Assembly: GCA_019510435.1 (NCBI GenBank) | Contig: JAEKKJ010000026.1 | Coordinates: 1-55,993 of the forward strand | Direction of reading: 5' to 3' | Length of the DNA: 55,993 bases | Source: Caulobacterales bacterium | GTDB lineage: Bacteria; Pseudomonadota; Alphaproteobacteria; Caulobacterales; Caulobacteraceae | In this document: positions 28,176-36,744 of the stretch, one piece after another | How positions within the stretch are numbered: position 1 is the stretch's first letter | How the letters are laid out: every line of letters starts with the position of its first letter | Translations under genes and position numbers: made by a program | Notes under the pieces: model-generated | Seen by the model: the letters and a program-made list of their open reading frames with translations, nothing else | Database searches by the model: none | What the model was told of the DNA's origin: nothing

Positions 28176-29303
28176 CTACTCCGCCGCGATCAGGACCTGC
28201 TTGGCCTTGTCGGCGAAGTTGATCTCCTGGAGGTAGCGGATGCCTTCCTCGGCGATCTCGTCGCCCACCATCTTGTCGCCTTCGCCCTTCAGCTCATCGA
28301 TGTCGACGTACATGGCGTAGAACGCCCGGGTCCGGTCGGTGATGATGCCGGCGTTGAGCAGGGTCTTCACCAGCACCCGGAAGATGTTGGTCTGCTCCTT
28401 CATGTTCTCGCGGCGCGTCTCGTCGGTGATCAGCTTGCCGAGCTCGGCGATCACGATCTCGGGGTCGAGGCCGAACTCCTCGTAGAGGCTGCGCTGCTGG
28501 GTGGGGCCCACCAGGTTGAAGAGCAGGGTCTGGAAGCACTGGGCGGCCCAGAGCTCGATGATCTCGTGCTCGGCGGGGGTCAGGTTCGGGATCGTCCGGT
28601 CGGCCCAGATCTTCCCGAACTTGTGGTGGAAGGCCTCGTCCGTCATCACCAGCTGCATCAGCTTCTTGGCCAGCGGGTCGTTAGTCAGCTTGAAGACGGT
28701 GGCGAAGGCGCCCATCGCCAGCCCTTCGACCAGCATCTGCATGCCGACGATCTTCTTGTAGACCTCGGGCGAGGCGATGATGTCGACCAGCAGCGCCTTC
28801 AGCGTCGGGCCGCATTCCACCGGCCGGCCCCAGCGGGTCTTGATGTACTTGGCGAAGGCCGTGACGTGGCGGGCCTCTTCGCGCGTTTGGTTGGCGGCGT
28901 ATTCTTGCGCGCCCTGGTCCTTCAGCACGTGGCACAGGCTGGCCGACAGGTTCAACGCGCCCTGCTCGCCGTGCAGGATCGAGGAGAAGGTCCGCAGGGT
29001 GAACTGATTGACGAAGCGGACCCGGTCCTTCTGGGTCTTCAGGGCGTTGGACACGTAGTCGGTCTGCAGCGAGATCACCATCTCCTCGGGGAGGATCATG
29101 GTGTTCTCCATGTCGAACGGCTCGTCGAAGTCGATGTAGCGCTTGTCCAGCGGATCCCAGAAGTGGTCGTGGGTGGCGCTGATGATCTTGTCGAAGGCGG
29201 TCGAGCGGGCGTTGTAGCGGTCCAGCTCCAACATGGACTCGAAGTCGTCCGGCGCGACGGCGTCGTAGATGATGTCCTTGGTGATATTGCCGTCGGCGGC
29301 CAT
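28176..29303 (-). CDS. Ferritin-like diiron-carboxylate protein
   Basis: 375 residues, mostly helical, with the full set of diiron ligands in the four-helix-bundle order: E113 (HGEQGAL), E143-x-x-H146 (REEARH), E193 (LVEGLAM) and E223-x-x-H226 (TDEAFHH). It is therefore related to ribonucleotide reductase R2, acyl-ACP desaturases and diiron oxygenases. No radical-site tyrosine can be assigned and no R1 gene is adjacent, so an oxidase or oxygenase role is more likely than RNR. Substrate unknown. ATG 29303 has GGAGG 7 nt upstream. No signal peptide, so cytoplasmic. Confidence 0.82.
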   Translation of the reverse strand: MAADGNITKDIIYDAVAPDDFESMLELDRYNARSTAFDKIISATHDHFWDPLDKRYIDFDEPFDMENTMILPEEMVISLQTDYVSNALKTQKDRVRFVNQFTLRTFSSILHGEQGALNLSASLCHVLKDQGAQEYAANQTREEARHVTAFAKYIKTRWGRPVECGPTLKALLVDIIASPEVYKKIVGMQMLVEGLAMGAFATVFKLTNDPLAKKLMQLVMTDEAFHHKFGKIWADRTIPNLTPAEHEIIELWAAQCFQTLLFNLVGPTQQRSLYEEFGLDPEIVIAELGKLITDETRRENMKEQTNIFRVLVKTLLNAGIITDRTRAFYAMYVDIDELKGEGDKMVGDEIAEEGIRYLQEINFADKAKQVLIAAE

Positions 29304-29387
29304 CGTGCGTCCTCCACCTTGATCTGGCGCAAGGATGCAGTCTTAACAGCGTTCAGTCAAGGAAAGTGACGGGGGCGTCAGGTTTCC

Positions 29388-29578
29388 TTCCCTCCCTTGA
29401 TGGGGAGGGACAGGCCGCGCAGCGGCCAGGGTGAGGCAGCCCCGACCGGGCATCGACTCTCAGATAAACACGCTCCACGTGAGATCAGCGGCGCCAATCT
29501 CGCACCCCCTCGCCCGGTCGAGGCCACCTCACCCTGCTCGCCGTCGGCGAGCTGTCCCTCCCCATCAAGGGAGGGAAG
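29388..29578. repeat. Long intergenic inverted repeat with mini-hairpins in both arms
   Basis: The 5' arm starts CTTCCCTCCCTTGATGGGG at 29388 and the 3' arm ends with its exact complement at 29578; 27 bp pair perfectly. Further in, each arm carries its own mini-hairpin: GGCCGC-gca-GCGGCC (29413-29427) on the left, CTCGCC-gtc-GGCGAG (29537-29551) on the right. A shared CAGGGTGAGG pairing follows. The 3' arm includes the last codons and stop of the zincin gene (29565). Confidence 0.88.
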
Positions 29579-29987
29579 ACTCGATCCCCTCGATCTGGGC
29601 GTCGGAGAGGCCGAAGTGGTGGCCGATCTCGTGGACCAGGACGTGGGCCACCAGCTCCTCGAGGCTGACCTCGCCGTGCTCGGCCCATTCGTCCAGGATC
29701 GGCCGGCGGTAGAGGAAGACCCGGCTGGGCTCCACCGCCCCGCCCAGCACCGAGCGGTCGGCGAGGCTGACGCCGGAATAGAGGCCGGTCAGGCCGAACG
29801 GATCCTCGATGCCGAGCTCGTCCAGCACCTCGTCCGGCGGGAAATCGTCGACCCGGAAGATCACCTCGCCGGCCAGGGTGCGGAAGCCCTCGGGCAGGGC
29901 GGCGAAGGCCCGCTCGGCGATCTCCGCCAGGTCGTCGAGGGAGGGCGCGCGGCCCCATTCGCCCGTCTCGCTCGTCGGCTCACTCAT
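29565..29987 (-). CDS. Minimal zincin-type metallopeptidase
   Basis: 140 residues with the zinc motif HEIGHHFGL (VAHVLVHEIGHHFGLSD) near the C-terminus and conserved lead-in segments FRVDDFPPDEVLDELG and VFLYRRPILDEWAE. This matches the small metallopeptidase family formerly DUF1025, of unknown substrate. ATG 29987 overlaps the stop of the upstream 191-residue gene by 8 nt, so they form an operon. The final residues (SSLP) and the stop codon are encoded within an inverted-repeat element, which may have replaced the native end. Confidence 0.85.
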   Translation of the reverse strand: MSEPTSETGEWGRAPSLDDLAEIAERAFAALPEGFRTLAGEVIFRVDDFPPDEVLDELGIEDPFGLTGLYSGVSLADRSVLGGAVEPSRVFLYRRPILDEWAEHGEVSLEELVAHVLVHEIGHHFGLSDAQIEGIESSLP

Positions 29988-30555
29988 CGGGCATGACGAT
30001 GTGCGGCGCCTCGGGCGGGCGGGTCTCGAAGAGGCCGATGTCCAGCGGCTGCTGCGGCTTGGTGGGGCGCAGGGGCTGGCGGGCGATGGCGCGCAGGGTG
30101 TCCGGATCCAGCGGCTGGCCTGCGCGACGCGCCTGGCGGGCCTGCGGCGCGTCCAGCGGCCGCTCCGCCGAGGCGATCCGCCAGTAGGAGACGCTGAGCC
30201 GCCAGATGGTGCGCGGGGCCGCGGGCGGGTCGGGCCAGCGCCGGCCATCGGCGAAGCTGGGCTCCACCGGCTTCGGGCGCGGCGCGCCCTCGGCCACCTG
30301 CTCGATGAGCCGGCAGTAGCGGTCCTCCGGCTCGGGCGCGGCGCCGGTGCGCTCGTCCTCCACCCGGCCGCGGTAGGCGTCCAAAGCCGCCTCGCGCGTG
30401 GCGAAGGCCGGGCCCACCGGATCGGTGGTGAAGGCGACCGCCTCGCCGGCGCGGCGGCGCGCCTCGGCCTCACGCGCGGCGCGGGCCAGCGGTCGCGACA
30501 GCGCCTGCTCGGCATTGGCCGCCAGGGGATAGAGGATCGCGGTCATCGGTCCCAT
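29980..30555 (-). CDS. Conserved hypothetical protein, 191 residues
   Basis: I do not recognise a characterised family. The protein is hydrophilic, rich in Arg, Ala and Pro, with no signal peptide or membrane segment. Recognisable features are a helix of charged residues (RAAREAEARRRAGEAVAF), GPAFATREAALDAYRGRV, IWRLSVSYWRIASAERP, and a proline-rich tail. The composition suggests a cytoplasmic protein conserved mainly in Caulobacterales (recalled, not checked). It starts at ATG 30555 or 30546. It overlaps the metallopeptidase gene by 8 nt and is 95 bp from divL, transcribed divergently. Confidence 0.7.
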   Translation of the reverse strand: MGPMTAILYPLAANAEQALSRPLARAAREAEARRRAGEAVAFTTDPVGPAFATREAALDAYRGRVEDERTGAAPEPEDRYCRLIEQVAEGAPRPKPVEPSFADGRRWPDPPAAPRTIWRLSVSYWRIASAERPLDAPQARQARRAGQPLDPDTLRAIARQPLRPTKPQQPLDIGLFETRPPEAPHIVMPDE

Positions 30556-30650
30556 TCTCGCCGATTATCCCGACGGATAGAACGCCCGCCAAGGGTGCGG
30601 GTGCGGCGGAGCCGGCCTAAGCTGCCCACTGGTTGATTCGCCGGGGGTGC

Positions 30651-32972
30651 ATGAACGCGCACGAATTGATCCTGGCGGCCGCGGCGGGGGCGGTCAGCCT
30701 GGCCTTCTCGGCCGTCCTCTGGGCCTTCGCCCAGCGCCGCGCGGCCGACCGCCGCGTGGGGGAGCTCACCGCGCGCATCCGCCAGCTGGAGGTCGGCGCC
30801 GAGGCGGCCCAGGCCTCGGCCGAGGCCTTCGATTCCGCCCTCCTCGCCGTCGAGGATGGTCATGCGCTGCTGGCCTCCGGCGCGGAGAGCCTGGTCACCT
30901 GCTGCCAGGCGCTGGGGCTCTCGGACTCCGACCCGCAGTACCTGCTGAACGCCCTGATGCGCGCGGACCCGGACCACGCCCGGCGGATGCGCGGCCTGTT
31001 CGAGCGCGGCGAGCCCTGCGCCTTCGAGGTGAAGGGTCCGGCCGGGGTGGTCACCGTCGAGGGCCGGGCCGCGGGGGCCCTGGCCTGGCTGCGGGTCTCG
31101 GCCACCCTGGGCGAGGACCAGGGCCTGCCCACCGCGCCGCGCTTCGCCGCCTTCCTCAACAGCCGCATAAGCCCCGCCTGGATCTCCGCCGCCGACGGCT
31201 CGCCGGTCTGGGTCAACGCCGCCTGGCTGAAGGCGGTGGACGCCGCCAGCCTGGACGAAGCGGCCCAGCGCGGGGCGGCCTTCGACCGCGGCGCCGACGC
31301 CCTGGCCAGCGAGGCGGCCAACCTGGGCCAGCGGCGCGAGGCCCTGCGCTGGCTCTCGCTGGACGGCCGCCGCCGCGCGTTCCAGATCACCGCCCAGCCG
31401 CTGGAGGGCGGCGGCGTCGGCGTCTGGACCGACGACCTCACCGAGCTGGAGGAAGCCCGCGAGGACACCAAGCGCAATGTCGAGGCGCACGACGAGACCC
31501 TGAACCGCCTGGACGACGCGGTGGTGATCTTCGACCGGGCCAAGCGGCTGTCGTTCCACAACACCGCCTTCGCCGAGCTGTGGGGCCTGGAGCCGGCCTG
31601 GCTCACCGAGCGGCCGACCCACGGGGAGGTGCTGGACCGCCTGCGCCAGCGCCGCCGGCTGCCGGAGACTGCCGACTACGCCAAGTGGAAGGCCGCCGAG
31701 CTGGACCGCTACGGCCAGCTCGAGGCCGCGCCCGACGACATGTGGAGCCTGCCCGACGGGCGCACCCTGCGGGTCGTGCGCCAGCCGCACCCGATGGGCG
31801 GCCTGCTCCTGCTGTTCGCCGACATCACCGGCGAGCTTAAGATGAAGTCGCAGTTCAACGCCCTGATCCAGGTGCAGCAGGCGACCCTCGACAAGCTCTC
31901 CGACGCCGTCGCGGTGTTCGGCTCCGACGGGCGCCTGCGCCTGCACAACGAGAGCTTCGAGCGGTTCTGGAACCTGACGCCGCTGCAGATCGAGGCGGCG
32001 GGCGACTTCGAGGGCGTGGTGGAGCTGTGCGTGCCCAAGCTGCACGACATGGGCTTCTGGCGCGAGCTGAAGGGCCGGGTGGCCGACCCCGACCCCGCCG
32101 CGCGCATGCCCATCACCGGCGAGGCCCAGACCTCGGACAACCGCACCGTCGAGTATCGCACCCGCCCCCTGCCGGACGGCGCCACCCTGATCGCCTTCAC
32201 CGACGTCACTGACGCCCGACGGCTGGAAAGCGCCCTGGCCGACCGCGAGCAGGCGCTCAGCGAGGCCGAACGGCTGAAGCGCGATTTCGTCGGCAACGTT
32301 TCCTACGAGCTGCGGACCCCGCTCACCACGATCATCGGCTACTCCGAGCTCCTGGAGATGGCGGGCGAGGCCCTGCCGGCGCGCTCGCGCAGCCACGCTG
32401 CGGCGGTGAAGTCGGCGGCGACGCAGCTCGCCCGCTCCATCGACGACGTGCTGGACATGGCCCAGATCGACGCCGACGAGATGGCGCTCGACCTCTCCGA
32501 CGTGAACGTCGCCGACCTCTTGATCGAGGTGGCCTCGCGCTGGCGCGAGCAGGCCGAGCCGCAGAAGGTCTCCATCGTGCTGGAGCGTCCCGCCGACGTG
32601 GGCGTGATCCGCGGCGACCGTCGCCGCCTGGCCCAGGTTCTGGACCACCTGATGGAGAACGCCCTGGCCCAGACCCCCGGCGGCGGCACGGTGCGGCTGG
32701 CGGCGCGCAAGGCCCTCGGCGAGGTGCAGCTGCAGGTGTCCGACACCGGGCGCGGCATCCCGTTCCACGTCCAGGCGCACATCTTCGACCGGTTCATCGG
32801 CCGCGAGCGCGGCGGCCCGGGCCTCGGGCTGGCCCTGGTCAAGGCCCTGACCGAGCTGCACGGCGGCTGGGTGGCCCTGGAGAGCGAGCCCGGCGCGGGC
32901 GCCACCTTCACCTGCCACCTGCCCGAAGAGACCCACGCCGTCAGCCAGCCCGAACTCGGCTTCGCCCGCTAA
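30651..32972 (+). CDS. divL: DivL, tyrosine-containing histidine-kinase-like cell-cycle regulator
   Basis: 773 residues (Caulobacter DivL is about 769). One N-terminal membrane helix (about residues 5-27), a long PAS-containing region (PAS-like segments near 165-260, 280-400 and 410-520), then DHp and HATPase domains. The H-box reads GNVSYELRTPLTTIIGYS, with Tyr552 where kinases have His, the hallmark of DivL. ATP-binding boxes remain (LDHLMENAL, SDTGRGIPF, GGPGLGLALV). DivL sits at a cell pole, reads DivK phosphorylation and controls the CckA-ChpT-CtrA relay. ATG 30651 is chosen over an in-frame TTG at 30633. Confidence 0.95.
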   Translation: MNAHELILAAAAGAVSLAFSAVLWAFAQRRAADRRVGELTARIRQLEVGAEAAQASAEAFDSALLAVEDGHALLASGAESLVTCCQALGLSDSDPQYLLNALMRADPDHARRMRGLFERGEPCAFEVKGPAGVVTVEGRAAGALAWLRVSATLGEDQGLPTAPRFAAFLNSRISPAWISAADGSPVWVNAAWLKAVDAASLDEAAQRGAAFDRGADALASEAANLGQRREALRWLSLDGRRRAFQITAQPLEGGGVGVWTDDLTELEEAREDTKRNVEAHDETLNRLDDAVVIFDRAKRLSFHNTAFAELWGLEPAWLTERPTHGEVLDRLRQRRRLPETADYAKWKAAELDRYGQLEAAPDDMWSLPDGRTLRVVRQPHPMGGLLLLFADITGELKMKSQFNALIQVQQATLDKLSDAVAVFGSDGRLRLHNESFERFWNLTPLQIEAAGDFEGVVELCVPKLHDMGFWRELKGRVADPDPAARMPITGEAQTSDNRTVEYRTRPLPDGATLIAFTDVTDARRLESALADREQALSEAERLKRDFVGNVSYELRTPLTTIIGYSELLEMAGEALPARSRSHAAAVKSAATQLARSIDDVLDMAQIDADEMALDLSDVNVADLLIEVASRWREQAEPQKVSIVLERPADVGVIRGDRRRLAQVLDHLMENALAQTPGGGTVRLAARKALGEVQLQVSDTGRGIPFHVQAHIFDRFIGRERGGPGLGLALVKALTELHGGWVALESEPGAGATFTCHLPEETHAVSQPELGFAR

Positions 32973-32975
32973 GGC

Positions 32976-33140
32976 TCCTCTCCCCACGCGAAGCGGAGGG
33001 GGAGAGGGTAGGGAGAGGGCCGGCTGGGCGACGCTGGCCAGACGCCAAGGGCCCTCGGCCTACCGACCAGTCCCGGTCGACAATCCGCGCCAGCCCTCTC
33101 CCTACCCTCTCCCTCTCGGGCTGCGCCCGGGGAAAAGGAG
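32976..33140. repeat. Long intergenic inverted repeat between divL and the POT transporter
   Basis: The left arm (32976 to about 33027, CTCCTCTCCCC then GGGAGAGGGTAGGGAGAGGG) pairs with the right arm (about 33089-33140). The right arm holds the mini-hairpin CGGGC-tgc-GCCCG (33117-33129) and the left arm a shorter CGC-gaa-GCG (32987-32995) at the equivalent place. It lies between two convergent genes, so it may act as a bidirectional terminator. Confidence 0.85.
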
Positions 33141-33143
33141 ATT

Positions 33144-34517
33144 TCAGACGGGACGGGACAGCCTGCGGCGCAGGAGGCCGCCGTAGGCGAGGATGAGGAG
33201 GCCGCCGGCGGCGACGATGGCGGCATGGAGGCTCCAGAAGGCGAAGGGGCTCATGGTTTCGTAGAGGCCGCCGAGGCGGCCGCTGATCACGCTGCCGAGC
33301 GAGGTCGCCACCGAATAGAGGCCCATCAAGGTCGCGGTCACCGCCACCGGCGCGGCGCGCGAGAAGAGCGCGTTGCAGGTGGGCGCGAAATAGAGCCAGC
33401 CCAGGTTCGAGGCCAGATGGAACGCCACCGCCCAGAGGAACGGCGTGCGGCCGGCCGCGTCGGTGACGAACTGCCCCGCCGCCAGCCACAGGGTCGAGGC
33501 CGCGAAGATGAAGCAGCCCAGCGCCAGCTTGCCGAACTCGTCCGGCTCGCGCCCGCGGCCCGCCTGCCAGCGCCAGAACAGCAGCATCGGCGGCAGGGTG
33601 GCGAAGGGCGCCAGGCCGTCGATGGATTGCAGCCAGGGGACGGGGACCTCGAAGCCGCCGATGCGGAGCTCCAGGTGGTCGCGCACCCAGATGTTGTAGG
33701 TGTTCCAGATCTGCGACTGCGCCACCCAGAACATCGCCGCCAGCGGCACGAAGCCCACCAGCAGGACCACGCGCCGCCAGGCCTGCGGCGTCAGGGGCGG
33801 GCGCGCCTCCGCGGCGTCGCGCCGGACCTCCGGCGGAAGGTGGCGCTGGCCGGCGACATAGGTGGCCAGGCCCACCATCATGCCGATGGCGGCGAAGGCG
33901 AAGCCCACATGCCAGCTGTAGGCCTTGGCGAGACTCCCGGTGACCAACGGCGCCACGAAGGCCCCGAGGTTCACGCCCGCGCCATAGATCTGGAACGCCA
34001 CCGCCCGACGCCGGTCGTCGCGGTCGTAGAGGTCGCCCACCTGCGGCGGCAGGTTGCCGCGCAGGCACCCGGTGCCCAGGATCAGCAGCAGCAGGGCCAG
34101 GAGGAACGACTGGTCGAAGGCCATGGCCAGGTGGCCGAGGCTCATCAGCACCGCCCCCAGCACCACCGCCCGGTGGCGGCCCAGCAACCGGTCGCCCAGG
34201 GCCCCGCCGAACAGCGGCGCGAACAGCGCAAAGCCCAGGTAGAGGCCGAAGACCTGGGAGGCCAGGGCCTGGGTCGAGAGCGGCCCGGTCACCGCCTCGA
34301 TGGCGGCGCGGAAGCCGGCAAAGCCCGCCACCTTCTCGATATGGCCGGGCAGCAGCAGCTGCTCGACCATGTAGAGGGTCAGCAGCGCCTGCATGCCGTG
34401 GAAGGAGACCCGGTCCCAGAACTCGGTCCCCGCCAGGTACGGCAGGGCCCGCGGATGGCCGAACAGCAGGCCTCCGCCCGCCGGCGCCGGCCGCTCCGCC
34501 ACGATCTCGCTCGCCAT
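33144..34517 (-). CDS. POT/PTR2-family proton-dependent oligopeptide transporter
   Basis: 457 residues with about twelve membrane helices. The first helix has a variant of the POT ExxER motif, GTEFWDRVSFHGMQALLTLY (E-x-x-D-R), followed by GGALGDRLLGRHR (MFS loop 2-3) and GTGCLRGNLPPQVGDLYDRDD, which is the PTR2 signature region. It imports di- and tripeptides with protons. The Glu-to-Asp change in the motif keeps the charge. It lies 30 bp downstream of yccF on the same strand and is probably cotranscribed. Confidence 0.88.
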   Translation of the reverse strand: MASEIVAERPAPAGGGLLFGHPRALPYLAGTEFWDRVSFHGMQALLTLYMVEQLLLPGHIEKVAGFAGFRAAIEAVTGPLSTQALASQVFGLYLGFALFAPLFGGALGDRLLGRHRAVVLGAVLMSLGHLAMAFDQSFLLALLLLILGTGCLRGNLPPQVGDLYDRDDRRRAVAFQIYGAGVNLGAFVAPLVTGSLAKAYSWHVGFAFAAIGMMVGLATYVAGQRHLPPEVRRDAAEARPPLTPQAWRRVVLLVGFVPLAAMFWVAQSQIWNTYNIWVRDHLELRIGGFEVPVPWLQSIDGLAPFATLPPMLLFWRWQAGRGREPDEFGKLALGCFIFAASTLWLAAGQFVTDAAGRTPFLWAVAFHLASNLGWLYFAPTCNALFSRAAPVAVTATLMGLYSVATSLGSVISGRLGGLYETMSPFAFWSLHAAIVAAGGLLILAYGGLLRRRLSRPV

Positions 34518-34547
34518 GCCCCCGCCCCCGTTTCGGCCTGCGCCGTG

Positions 34548-34916
34548 TCAGACCTCGACCACGGCCTTGCCCACGGGGGTCAGGGCCAGCCCCGCCAGCT
34601 TGATGTGCTGCCAGGCGAACGGGATGCCGATGATGGTCACCGCCAGGCCCACCGCCAGCACCAGGTGGTGCAGCGCCAGCCACCAGCCGGCCAGCACCAG
34701 CCACAGGATGTTGAGCACGACCCCCGTCGCCCCGTGGTCGCGGTCGACCACCACCCGCCCGAACGGCCAGTAGCTGAAGCCCGCCATGCGGAACGCCGCC
34801 GGGGTCCACGGCAGGCCGATGACGGTGATCGCCAGGAGCAGGCCGGCCAGGATCCAGAGCGAGCCGGAAATCCAGCCGCCGAGCACGAACCAGAGCAGAT
34901 TCATCAGAAGGCGCAT
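34548..34916 (-). CDS. yccF: YccF domain inner-membrane protein
   Basis: 122 residues, the normal YccF length, with paired hydrophobic stretches (LLMNLLWFVLGGWISGSLW, LLLAITVIGLPWTPAAF, LNILWLVLAGWWLALHH, VGLAVTIIGIPFAWQHIKLA). The two internal repeats and the IGxPxxxQxxK-like turns are typical of the YccF (DUF307) family. Function unknown. First gene of a probable two-gene operon with the POT transporter. Confidence 0.9.
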   Translation of the reverse strand: MRLLMNLLWFVLGGWISGSLWILAGLLLAITVIGLPWTPAAFRMAGFSYWPFGRVVVDRDHGATGVVLNILWLVLAGWWLALHHLVLAVGLAVTIIGIPFAWQHIKLAGLALTPVGKAVVEV

Positions 34917-35005
34917 GGGGACCCCGGCGAAAACGCAACGGGCGAAGCCTCCACCATCTGGAGGGACCGCGCTAGGCTCTAGCTTCGACTGCCGTTGAGG
35001 ATCCC

Positions 35006-35452
35006 ATGCTGCTCGCCATCGCCCTGGCCTCCGCCGTCGCCGCCGTCGAGCCCGGTTGCGCGGCGCTGAAGGCCCAGGCCGCGCCCGCTATAGCCGAGGC
35101 CAACGCCGACTGGTTCCGGGCGATGAAGGCCGGCGACGCCGAGGCCCTGGCCGCCGCCTATGCCGAGGACGGGGTGTTCGTCGGGCCGGATGGCGCGCCG
35201 GTCCGTGGCCGCGCCGCGGTGCGCGACCTCTACGCCGCGCGGACCGCCAAGGGCGGGCCGGAGCTCCTCTCCGGGCGGATCGAGAGCCTGGGCCGCACCT
35301 GCGGCGGCCAGGGCCTGGTCTACGAATGGGGTCGCGGATCCCTGACCTTGCGCACGGCCGATGGCCGGGTCGCCCAGCGCGGCGGACCCTATCTCACGGT
35401 CTGGAAGCGCCTGGACGGACGCTGGCGGATCGTCCGCAACATGGCGTTCTGA
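35006..35452 (+). CDS. NTF2-like/DUF4440 secreted protein
   Basis: 148 residues with a short signal peptide (about residues 1-14). The mature part is a cone-shaped NTF2-like fold: ANADWFRAMKAGDAEALAAA, YAEDGVFVGPDGAPVRGRAA, then YLTVWKRLDGRWRIVRNM at the end. Two cysteines (PGCAAL, RTCGGQ) could pair. Members of this group include ketosteroid isomerase-like enzymes and many proteins with no known activity. Divergent from yccF and 68 bp upstream of the L,D-transpeptidase gene, perhaps on the same transcript. Confidence 0.82.
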   Translation: MLLAIALASAVAAVEPGCAALKAQAAPAIAEANADWFRAMKAGDAEALAAAYAEDGVFVGPDGAPVRGRAAVRDLYAARTAKGGPELLSGRIESLGRTCGGQGLVYEWGRGSLTLRTADGRVAQRGGPYLTVWKRLDGRWRIVRNMAF

Positions 35453-35520
35453 GCCCGCGGCGCCCTGAGGGACAAGGCCTCGCCGACAACCAAACCGGCC
35501 GCGAAAGCGTTGCCGACCCC

Positions 35521-36744
35521 ATGAGTCCCGCTTACCCACCACGCCCCGCGGCCCGATCCGCCCCGGCCGTCCTCCGCCGCCTCCTCGCCCTCGCCCTCCC
35601 AGCCCTCCTGCTGGTGCTGCCCGCCTGCAGCCGCGACTCCGGCCCCGGCGGCCTCGCCAAGGCAGATGGCAAATATGCGCTGCAGGTGCTGGACCGCGCC
35701 CCGGAGCAGGGGTTCGCTTCCGGCGCCTTCCATGTGCGCGAGCTGCACGCGGCCATCGATCGCCGCGACCCGCACGCCGGCGCCCTGCTGCGCGCGGCGG
35801 TGATCGCCTATGCGCGCGCCGAGCATGGCCTCGCCATCCCCGCCGCCTCGCGGCCCGCCGCCTGGGGCCAGCGCGCGGCGCCCTATGACGCGGCGCGCGA
35901 GCTGGATGCCGCCTTGCGCGCCGGGCAGTTCCGCGCCTGGCTCGACGCCCAGCCACCCGCCTCGCCGCTCTACCGCACCCTGCAGCAGGCCTATGTGGCG
36001 ACGCTGCGCCAGCCGCAGACGCCGCAGACCGCCGCGGCCTTGACCACCCTGCGCGCCAATCTGGAGCGCCTGCGCTGGCTGCCGCGGACCGAGCCGCCCA
36101 CCCGGATCGACGTCAACATCGCCTCGGCCAGCCTCATCTACCTGGTGGACGGCCAGCCGCAGCTGACCATGCGCACCGCCTCGGGCAAGCCGGGCGACGA
36201 GACGCCGATCCTGACCTCCACCATCGACCACCTGGTGCTCAACCCGCCCTGGCATGTGCCGGACGAGATCGCCGACCAGGAGCTGCGACCCAAGGGCGAG
36301 GGCTATTTGTCCAGCCACGGTTTCGTCACCGACGACTCCGGCCGGCTGGTGCAGCAGCCGGGGCCCGACAGCGCCCTGGGGCTGGTCAAGTTCGAGTTCG
36401 ACAATCCCTATGCCGTCTACCTGCACGACACGCCGGCCAAGTCGGCGTTCGACCGCGGCCAGCGCGCGGTGAGCCACGGCTGCGTGCGGCTGGAGCGGGC
36501 GCTGGACCTGGCCGACCGGCTGCTGGGGACCCAGGCCGGCTGGTCGCCCGAGCGCATCCGCCAGGTGATCGACAGTGGCGAGACCACGACGGTGAAGCTG
36601 GAGCGGCCGGTCCCGGTGCGCCTGCTCTACCTCACCGCCGTCCCGTCCGAGGGCCGCATCGTCACCCTGCCGGACGTCTACGGCTGGGACCCGCAGGTGG
36701 TGTCCCTGCTGGACCGTTTCTCCGGCCCGGGCGCGGCGACCTAG
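35521..36744 (+). CDS. L,D-transpeptidase lipoprotein (YcbB/LdtD-like)
   Basis: 407 residues. A hydrophobic signal with a lipobox-like LPAC at about residues 36-39 precedes a helical region and a YkuD catalytic domain. The catalytic motif is SHGCVRLERALDLADRLL, with preceding DIHDT-type segment YLHDTPAKSAFDRGQRA. The LRANLERLRWLP and IDVNIASASLIYLVDG stretches match the scaffold of YcbB-type enzymes. It forms 3-3 cross-links in peptidoglycan or attaches proteins to it. The stop overlaps the convergent Hsp70-family gene by four bases. ATG 35521 has no clear SD. Confidence 0.9.
   Translation: MSPAYPPRPAARSAPAVLRRLLALALPALLLVLPACSRDSGPGGLAKADGKYALQVLDRAPEQGFASGAFHVRELHAAIDRRDPHAGALLRAAVIAYARAEHGLAIPAASRPAAWGQRAAPYDAARELDAALRAGQFRAWLDAQPPASPLYRTLQQAYVATLRQPQTPQTAAALTTLRANLERLRWLPRTEPPTRIDVNIASASLIYLVDGQPQLTMRTASGKPGDETPILTSTIDHLVLNPPWHVPDEIADQELRPKGEGYLSSHGFVTDDSGRLVQQPGPDSALGLVKFEFDNPYAVYLHDTPAKSAFDRGQRAVSHGCVRLERALDLADRLLGTQAGWSPERIRQVIDSGETTTVKLERPVPVRLLYLTAVPSEGRIVTLPDVYGWDPQVVSLLDRFSGPGAAT

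Noticed and set aside
29316..29329. FNR/FixK-like box upstream of the ferritin-like gene
   Set aside because: TTGATCTGGCGCAA keeps only one good half-site, and it is too close to the start to be a standard activator site.
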